Source of the DNA: an uncultured Succinivibrio sp.
GTDB lineage: Bacteria > Pseudomonadota > Gammaproteobacteria > Enterobacterales > Succinivibrionaceae
Direction: 5' to 3'
Length of the DNA stretch: 11,419 nt
Assembly (NCBI GenBank): GCA_902772715.1
Contig: CACYBT010000186.1
Span: forward strand, 1 to 11,419
Part shown: positions 5,928-11,419 of the stretch, one piece after another
Numbering within the stretch: the stretch's first letter is position 1
Layout of the letters: each line of letters begins with the position of its first letter
Made by a program: the position numbers and the translations under genes
Notes under the pieces: generated by a model
What the model was told of the DNA's origin: nothing
The model's input: the letters and a program-made list of their open reading frames with translations, nothing else
Databases searched by the model: none

Positions 5928-7640
5928 TTATTCCTCGTTTAAGAACATGTCTGACATACTGCCACCCATCTGCTGCATTGGCAGTACCTTTGCATCTGTA
6001 TTGCAGGCTATATCTACAATAACCAGCCTGTCCTTCATGCTCAAGGCTTTCTTCACCGTATCCATAAGTTCACTGCGTTTTTCCACCCTAAAGGCCTCGT
6101 GACCATAAGCCTTGGCAACAGCTACAAAATCAGGATTGAAATTAAGATTGGTCGAAGAAATATTGCCATTATAAAACATCTTCTGCCACTGACGAACCAT
6201 ACCCAAGGTACAGTTATCTAGGATAAAAATCTTAATTGGAATATTGAATTCCAAGGCTGTAGACAGTTCCTGAATATTCATTTGGAAAGAGCCATCACCC
6301 GTAAAAAGGACAACTTCCTTGTCAGGACAGCCTATTTTGGCCCCCAAGGCTGCCGGAAAGCCGTAGCCCATGGTACCGAGACCCCCTGAGGTTAAAAAAT
6401 GCCGTGGCTCATCAAACCTGTAGTACAAGGCAGTAAACATCTGATGCTGTCCCACATCGGTTGCCACTATGGCCTTACCCTGTGTGGCCTCATAAACGGC
6501 CTCAATAATCTCTTGAGGTTCAATGAGATCCTTATTCTTCTCATATTTGAGACAATTGCTTTCACGCCACTTGTTAATCTGGCCCCACCATGCTTTTAGG
6601 GCCTCAACATTCTCTTTGTACCCAGCCTCATCAAAGACTTCAATAAACTGCTCTAAAACAGTTTTGGCATCACCTACAATAGGAATATCAGCATTGACAG
6701 TTTTAGAAATGGATGCTGGATCAATATCGATATGCACGATTTTTGCTGCAGGACAGAATTTGTTCAGATTATTGGTAACACGGTCATCAAAACGACAGCC
6801 TACCGCAAGCACCAAATCTGACTTATCCATAGTCTGATTTGCCTCATAAGTACCATGCATACCGAGCATACCTAGAAAATGGCGATCATTTTCTGGAAAC
6901 ACTCCTAATCCCATGAGAGTTTCGGTGACAGGTAAATTGAAGCGCTCCACAATATTCTTAATCTCCACAGAAGCACCTGACAGCTGAGCTCCACCACCAA
7001 TAAGCAGCACCGGATGATTAGCCTCTGCAATGAGTTTGGCAGCTCTTTTAACCTGTCCACGATGACCTAAACGTGTAGGATTATAGGAACGCATCCTAAC
7101 TTTATCGGTCATTTCAGGATATTCAAACTTCTGCGATGGGCGTACACAATCTTTTGGCACATCAACAACCACAGGACCTGGTCTGCCTGTTGCAGCAAGA
7201 TAAAAGGCCTGCCTTATGTATTTTGGAATATCCAGGGCGTTTTGACACAAATAAGAGTGTTTCACTATAGGTCTTGTAATACCGACAGTATCTACTTCCT
7301 GAAAGGCATCAGAACCTATCAGTGGTGTTCCAACCTGACCGGTGATCACCACCATAGGAATAGAATCCATATACGCAGTCGCAATAGAAGTTACAGTATT
7401 GGTAGAGCCTGGTCCTGAAGTAACGAGACATACACCTACCTTTCCAGTGGCTCTTGCATAACCATCTGCTGCGTGAGCCACTCCCTGTTCGTGACGCCCC
7501 AAAATATGTTTGATCTTTTTTGAAGCAAGCAGAGCATCATAGATATCAAGGACTGCACCACCAGGATATCCAAACAGAGTATCAACTCCTAAGTCCTCTA
7601 AAGTACGCACTAACATCTGTGCGCCTGACATCATGGTCAT
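5928..7640 (-). CDS. ilvI: Acetolactate synthase large (catalytic) subunit, copy 1, canonical
   Basis: A 570-residue IlvI-type catalytic subunit (E. coli IlvI is 574) performing the first common step of valine, leucine and isoleucine synthesis. Motifs in order: GYPGGAVLDIYDAL (24-37), activating Glu E51 in RHEQ, TSGPGSTN, DAFQEVDTVG, RSYNPT..GHRGQVKRA, RFDDR in the FAD domain, HIDIDP, ThDP-binding GDGSF (448-452) through LDN (N476), GMVRQWQ with W485, and PMQQMGGSM at the end. All positions that distinguish copy 2 are canonical here, so this copy is the likely housekeeping enzyme and should accept 2-ketobutyrate for isoleucine synthesis. AGGAG (7647-7651) sits 6 bases before the ATG at 7640; Met3 and Met4 are further possible starts. 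The 59-base gap upstream is too short for a classic leader-peptide attenuator, and I see no clear promoter in it. Confidence 0.96.
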   Translation of the reverse strand: MTMMSGAQMLVRTLEDLGVDTLFGYPGGAVLDIYDALLASKKIKHILGRHEQGVAHAADGYARATGKVGVCLVTSGPGSTNTVTSIATAYMDSIPMVVITGQVGTPLIGSDAFQEVDTVGITRPIVKHSYLCQNALDIPKYIRQAFYLAATGRPGPVVVDVPKDCVRPSQKFEYPEMTDKVRMRSYNPTRLGHRGQVKRAAKLIAEANHPVLLIGGGAQLSGASVEIKNIVERFNLPVTETLMGLGVFPENDRHFLGMLGMHGTYEANQTMDKSDLVLAVGCRFDDRVTNNLNKFCPAAKIVHIDIDPASISKTVNADIPIVGDAKTVLEQFIEVFDEAGYKENVEALKAWWGQINKWRESNCLKYEKNKDLIEPQEIIEAVYEATQGKAIVATDVGQHQMFTALYYRFDEPRHFLTSGGLGTMGYGFPAALGAKIGCPDKEVVLFTGDGSFQMNIQELSTALEFNIPIKIFILDNCTLGMVRQWQKMFYNGNISSTNLNFNPDFVAVAKAYGHEAFRVEKRSELMDTVKKALSMKDRLVIVDIACNTDAKVLPMQQMGGSMSDMFLNEE

Positions 7641-7699
7641 GAATTACTCCTATAAAAAATAACTGATTAAAAATTACAAAATTCACACAAAACCTGCAG

Positions 7700-8206
7700 T
7701 TAACTCTTCTTAGCCTTAGGCCAAAAACGCTGAGGAACATCTTTCACCCATTTTTCATACTCACTGGGGAAATCTCTCTTTAATCTTGGTTCATCAATAA
7801 AGCGGGCAAAGAGATATGCTCCGCATAAAACTAATGCTGGAACCAAAAGTGCCATAAGACTATTAAGAGCACAGGAAAAACCTAGATAAAATAAAACCAA
7901 GCCTAAGTGCATGGGATTTCTGCAGATGCTATACGGACCTGTAGTGACTAATTTTACAGTTTCACTAGATAATTTTATAGCTCCCACAACCACTGCACCA
8001 CCATGACCTTTTTTTATGAGTTCATAATTGGCCCAGATGACAAATACAAGACCAACTGCAGAAGAGAAAGCGCCAAATACAATGGGGATCTTGTTCTCCG
8101 GCATGAAGGGATAATACCAAAGACTGGCAAGATACACCATAATTCCAGGAACTACAATGAAAACTATAAAAGCCCCCAAAATATAGGCGAGGATATTTCG
8201 TGACAT
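7700..8206 (-). CDS. Isoprenylcysteine/phospholipid methyltransferase-like membrane protein
   Basis: A 168-residue integral membrane protein with about four hydrophobic segments (roughly residues 6-30, 40-62, 98-113 and 116-137). The C-terminal half has the signature of the ICMT/PEMT-like SAM-dependent methyltransferase family: GPYSICRNPMHLG (90-102), then DEPRLKRDFPSEYEKW (138-153) and VPQRFWP (157-163). In this family the GPY..RNP segment and the Glu in the second motif build the SAM pocket at the membrane face. The bacterial substrates are mostly unknown, since bacteria lack prenylated CaaX proteins; lipid or small thiol methylation is possible. AAGGA (8215-8219) lies 8 bases before the ATG, and only 14 bases separate the gene from the ydiJ stop, so the two form an operon. 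The TAA is 59 bases ahead of ilvI copy 1. Confidence 0.82.
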   Translation of the reverse strand: MSRNILAYILGAFIVFIVVPGIMVYLASLWYYPFMPENKIPIVFGAFSSAVGLVFVIWANYELIKKGHGGAVVVGAIKLSSETVKLVTTGPYSICRNPMHLGLVLFYLGFSCALNSLMALLVPALVLCGAYLFARFIDEPRLKRDFPSEYEKWVKDVPQRFWPKAKKS

Positions 8207-8220
8207 ATAATCTATCCTTG

Positions 8221-11200
8221 TTAATGCTGTCCATCCTTAATATGTTCTTTTAAAAGCATAAGAATTATACCAAAAGGATGCATGGCCGTACGGTGTTCCA
8301 TTCTTTTTACCTGACTGCGACAGGAAAAACCGGTAACAAGACAGTGAGAAAAATCCCTAGCTGCAAGCAAATCATGCCAGTTCTTCTTATATACCGCAAA
8401 AGATTCCTCCTGATTTTTTCGCATATGACCAAATAGTCCTGCCATACCGCAGCAGGCCACATTTACAGGTATTATCGATTGGCCAAGTCTTGCAAAAATA
8501 TCTTGCCACATATTACAGGTGACAGGTTCTAGAGCTCTCTGGGTACAATGCGTAAACAGATAATAAGGTTCATCCATCTTCACAGCTTCAACTTGCAACA
8601 CCTCTTTTAGAGCATCTATTTTACCACCTGTTCCCATCTGTAGTTCTCTAAATAACCACTCCTCTGGTAAGAGCACATTAAATTCTCCGCACATCTGTCC
8701 AAGACAGTCCCGATACTCATCCCGGTAACAGAGAGTTAAGGCTGGATCATATCCTACTAGAGTTATACCCTTTCTTGCAAGGTTAGCAAGACGTGAGGAC
8801 TGTTTAGAGGCTGCATAGATAAACCCGCGACGATCGCCTCTTATCATTTTCACTTTGCCATTTTCATATGGCTTTAAAAAAGCCACCCTAAAACCTAGCA
8901 TTCTTATAACGCTGGCCATCTCAATAAGACCCTGCGCCTCATAACTAACAGTAAAAGGATCGGTCACCACCAAAACCTCATAGTCAGTAGTCAAAGACAC
9001 ACTACTAGATAGAACAGCAAAATTGTTCTTTTTGCACAGTGCATAAAATGATGCATCTGCAAAAGTCGGCAAATCCACCAGGCCGAAAACCAGTTTATTA
9101 AAAAGTTTTGCCAGCGAATTTTGTAACAGAAAATTACAGAGACTAGGAAATCTTGCCATGAGAGGCAAAATAGCCTCAGAGCGTAAAATCAGTATATCCA
9201 TCAGGGGACGCAAATAGCGTCCATAGTAGAGATTAAGAAATCTTGAATTGAGATCAGCCGCGTTTACGTGTGTCGGACAGATGCTCTTACAGGATTTGCA
9301 GGCAAGGCAAGTATTGATTTTTTTGTAATACTCTGTTGCATAGTCAGTAGAACGTGTAAACAGAGTGTTATACAGTCTTTTAAAGTAACTTAAAGGATTT
9401 TTGCTATGAGTCTGCAGAGACAGTTCCTCTGCGGCAAGATTATGTCCTTTTTTGGTCATCTGCCTTACAAAATCCCGCATTAACTCCGAATATCCTTTAG
9501 GTGAGCGCACATGGTCACGAGTATAGCGGTATGACGGACACATAAGGTCGCTGTTCTTATAACTGAAACATTGTCCATTACCGTTACAGGCTATGGAATT
9601 ATGAAAGGCCGTGCGGATATTGTAAGGTATAATTTCATCGTAGTTGCCCCGCATCATGGAATTAACTTCCACAAGACTATCATGATCGTTACCATATGGC
9701 ACGCAGATTTTTCCTGGATTCAGCACATTGTGCTTATCAAAAATAGCCTTTATTTTGCGGGCTTCTTCATATAATCCCGTAAAGAACATTTCTCCATACT
9801 TAGCCCGATAGCCACGACCGTGCTCCCCCCACATCTGTCCCTTATAGGAGGCTACTAATTTGGCAACCTCATCAGATATGTACAAGAGTTTATCTCGTTC
9901 ACTCTTTTGGGTAAGATCAAGGGCTGGTCTAACATGCATCAGTCCCGTATCCACATGACCAAACATTCCGTAAGGCACATCCATACTATCTAAAAGTGCT
10001 CTAAAATCACGGATATAGTCGGCCAGATGCTCAGGAGGTACCACTGTATCTTCGGTAAAAGGCACCAGTTTCTTATCGCCTGACGCAGCACCTAGCAAGC
10101 CCACAGCCTTCTTGCGCATGCCGTACACTGCGGAAATTCCTTCTGCAGTAGATACTATCTGTGCCCCCAAAATACCATCAGCAAAGCTCTTTCCCTTTTC
10201 ATTGATTAAATCATAAATGTTCTGTAATTTGCTTTCTTCCTGTTCCCTGTTATTACCATTAAATTCAACAATATTAAGTCCCATAATCTCATGCTCTGGA
10301 ACTTCTTCAATATAATCTTTTACCCCCTGCCAGACACTGTCATGACGAGCAAGATTCAGAACTTTAGAATCAACGGTTTCAACAGAGAAAACGCCTGCAT
10401 TTATCAGAGTTACCGCATGTTTTAAGGCACTATCAAAATCGGCGTATTTGACAACCATCAACTGCCTAAAAGATGGAACACAGGTTAAATCAAGAAGAGC
10501 ACCGACAATAATGCCTAATGTACCTTCAGCACCACAAATCAATCTTGCCAGATTAAGAGTATCTGTTTCCTTATCATAGGCATGATAAAGATCATAGCCT
10601 GTCATAAAACGATTCAGTTTCGGAAAATTTTTGACAACCTTATCGTGACAATTCTTAAGCAGTGCATAACAAGTTCTGTAAATATCCCCAACAAGGCCAT
10701 CATACTCTAAACATTCCTGCAGTTCCCGCCCACTCACAGGACGGAAAGTTGTTAGCGTTCCATCGACTAAAACTACGGTTACTTCCTTTATGTGCGAAGA
10801 AGTACGTCCATATTTTAAAGATCCCTGCCCGGCGGCATCATTTGAAATCATGCCTCCAATACAGGCACGGTTAGAGGTGGAAAGTTCTGGTGAAAAAAAT
10901 AGACCATCCTTTTTTAGATACTCATTTAGTTCATCCTTAATAACTCCAGACTCTACATAAACACAGTGATGTTCCTTATCAAAATCAGAAATTTTCTTTA
11001 AATACCGAGAACAGTCCATGACAAGTCCGGTATTAAGAGACTGTCCGTTGGTACCGGTACCACCGCCTCTAGCCGTTATTACGAGCGAATCAAAGGGGGA
11101 CTTAGCCCTTAATTTCATGGCAGTAACCACATCACTTATATCCCTTGGAAAAATAACCGCCAAGGGCATGCACTGATATACAGAGTTATCAGTAGCACAA

Positions 11201-11319
11201 AGTAGTCTTGAGGAATAATCACTCTCAATATCTCCTTTAAATCCTTCCTTACGAAGTTTACCAAGATATTTATTTAAAAGAGGATTATTATCTGTGCCAA
11301 CATGTGTCTTAGGTATCAT
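8221..11319 (-). CDS. ydiJ: YdiJ-type FAD-binding and Fe-S oxidoreductase
   Basis: A 1032-residue fusion (E. coli YdiJ is of similar length) of a D-2-hydroxyacid dehydrogenase-like flavoprotein with a GlcF-like Fe-S part. The FAD-binding PCMH domain spans about residues 50-280, with GGGTGTNG (85-92) and ICGAEGTLG (261-269). The FAD-oxidase C domain follows, with FGHVDTGLMHVRP (453-465), WGEHGRG (497-503) and LNPGK (533-537). Then come CNGNGQC...MCP (Cys 578, 584, 594), a classical 4Fe-4S motif (Cys 671, 674, 677, 681 followed by Pro), and a CCG-type domain (C925, CCG 956-958, C1000). Related proteins have been reported to oxidise D-2-hydroxyglutarate; D-lactate or another D-2-hydroxyacid is also possible, and the sequence alone does not settle this. 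It has no signal peptide or clear membrane segment. AAGGA (11328-11332) lies 8 bases before the ATG. It is first in the visible minus-strand series. Confidence 0.93.
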   Translation of the reverse strand: MIPKTHVGTDNNPLLNKYLGKLRKEGFKGDIESDYSSRLLCATDNSVYQCMPLAVIFPRDISDVVTAMKLRAKSPFDSLVITARGGGTGTNGQSLNTGLVMDCSRYLKKISDFDKEHHCVYVESGVIKDELNEYLKKDGLFFSPELSTSNRACIGGMISNDAAGQGSLKYGRTSSHIKEVTVVLVDGTLTTFRPVSGRELQECLEYDGLVGDIYRTCYALLKNCHDKVVKNFPKLNRFMTGYDLYHAYDKETDTLNLARLICGAEGTLGIIVGALLDLTCVPSFRQLMVVKYADFDSALKHAVTLINAGVFSVETVDSKVLNLARHDSVWQGVKDYIEEVPEHEIMGLNIVEFNGNNREQEESKLQNIYDLINEKGKSFADGILGAQIVSTAEGISAVYGMRKKAVGLLGAASGDKKLVPFTEDTVVPPEHLADYIRDFRALLDSMDVPYGMFGHVDTGLMHVRPALDLTQKSERDKLLYISDEVAKLVASYKGQMWGEHGRGYRAKYGEMFFTGLYEEARKIKAIFDKHNVLNPGKICVPYGNDHDSLVEVNSMMRGNYDEIIPYNIRTAFHNSIACNGNGQCFSYKNSDLMCPSYRYTRDHVRSPKGYSELMRDFVRQMTKKGHNLAAEELSLQTHSKNPLSYFKRLYNTLFTRSTDYATEYYKKINTCLACKSCKSICPTHVNAADLNSRFLNLYYGRYLRPLMDILILRSEAILPLMARFPSLCNFLLQNSLAKLFNKLVFGLVDLPTFADASFYALCKKNNFAVLSSSVSLTTDYEVLVVTDPFTVSYEAQGLIEMASVIRMLGFRVAFLKPYENGKVKMIRGDRRGFIYAASKQSSRLANLARKGITLVGYDPALTLCYRDEYRDCLGQMCGEFNVLLPEEWLFRELQMGTGGKIDALKEVLQVEAVKMDEPYYLFTHCTQRALEPVTCNMWQDIFARLGQSIIPVNVACCGMAGLFGHMRKNQEESFAVYKKNWHDLLAARDFSHCLVTGFSCRSQVKRMEHRTAMHPFGIILMLLKEHIKDGQH

Positions 11320-11357
11320 GAAATCAGTCCTTAGAATTTAATTAAAAGTCTTCTGGC

Positions 11358-11386
11358 ATAATGCGACAAACCGTTTGAGATTGCAA
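11358..11386 (-). promoter_or_regulatory. Candidate sigma-70 promoter of ydiJ with an overlapping dyad
   Basis: On the minus strand, TTGCAA (11381-11386) and CATTAT (11358-11363) are separated by exactly 17 bases, each matching the -35 and -10 consensus at four of six positions. Transcription would start near 11351, giving a leader of about 30 bases before the ydiJ ATG. An inverted repeat GTTTG/CAAAC (11373-11377 and 11384-11388) overlaps the -35 and spacer and could be a small operator, but 5-base arms are weak evidence. Confidence 0.4.
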
Positions 11387-11419
11387 ACCCTCTCATATTT
11401 CTCTCTGAAAAGGTGCATA

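Noticed and set aside
7641..7699. Possible attenuator or leader peptide ahead of ilvI copy 1, as in classic ilv operons
   Set aside because: The 59-base gap contains no frame rich in Val, Leu or Ile codons and no terminator hairpin; only the ribosome site is clear.
8022..8234. 70-codon minus-strand frame overlapping the methyltransferase start and ydiJ end
   Set aside because: Out-of-frame shadow of the methyltransferase gene; its Cys/Trp/Ser-rich composition is typical of a non-coding frame.

Overview
The window looks like part of the chromosome of a low-GC, host-associated gammaproteobacterium. The small-subunit acetolactate synthase proteins, RmuC and the YdiJ-type oxidase all resemble enterobacterial versions, while base composition is clearly AT-rich (roughly 40% GC by eye). 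This would suit Succinivibrionaceae or a related Aeromonadales lineage, but that assignment is inference from protein flavour, not a database match.

Layout. Positions 1-416 are non-coding or nearly so: a strong bidirectional-looking terminator hairpin at the left edge, then an AT-rich gap with one doubtful 37-codon ORF. A plus-strand rmuC gene (417-2069) follows. Everything to its right lies on the minus strand and reads, in transcription order from the right edge: a YdiJ-type FAD/Fe-S oxidoreductase (8221-11319), an isoprenylcysteine/phospholipid methyltransferase-like membrane protein (7700-8206), acetolactate synthase large and small subunits copy 1 (5928-7640, 5423-5926), a helical-repeat plus suppressor-of-fused (SUFU) domain protein (4367-5383), and acetolactate synthase large and small subunits copy 2 (2574-4292, 2070-2573). 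Gaps between the minus-strand genes are 14, 59, 1, 39, 74 and 0 bases, so they could form one or two transcription units. The last minus-strand gene and rmuC converge with their stop codons directly abutting.

How the genes work together. The two ilvI/ilvH-like pairs encode acetohydroxyacid synthase, the first common enzyme of valine, leucine and isoleucine synthesis. Copy 1 is canonical at every active-site motif I checked. Copy 2 is intact but differs at several positions that line the substrate channel or FAD site: Gly to Ala in YPGGA, Asp to Ala in RFDDR, Trp to Phe in GMVRQWQ, and PMQ..GG changed to PWQ..NG at the C-terminus. The small subunits of both copies keep the residues associated with valine binding. 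The most plausible reading is a subfunctionalised second enzyme, perhaps with altered 2-ketobutyrate/pyruvate preference. The SUFU-domain protein between the two pairs has no established link to branched-chain amino acid synthesis and is the oddest element of the locus. I see no mobile element, CRISPR array, tRNA or rRNA.
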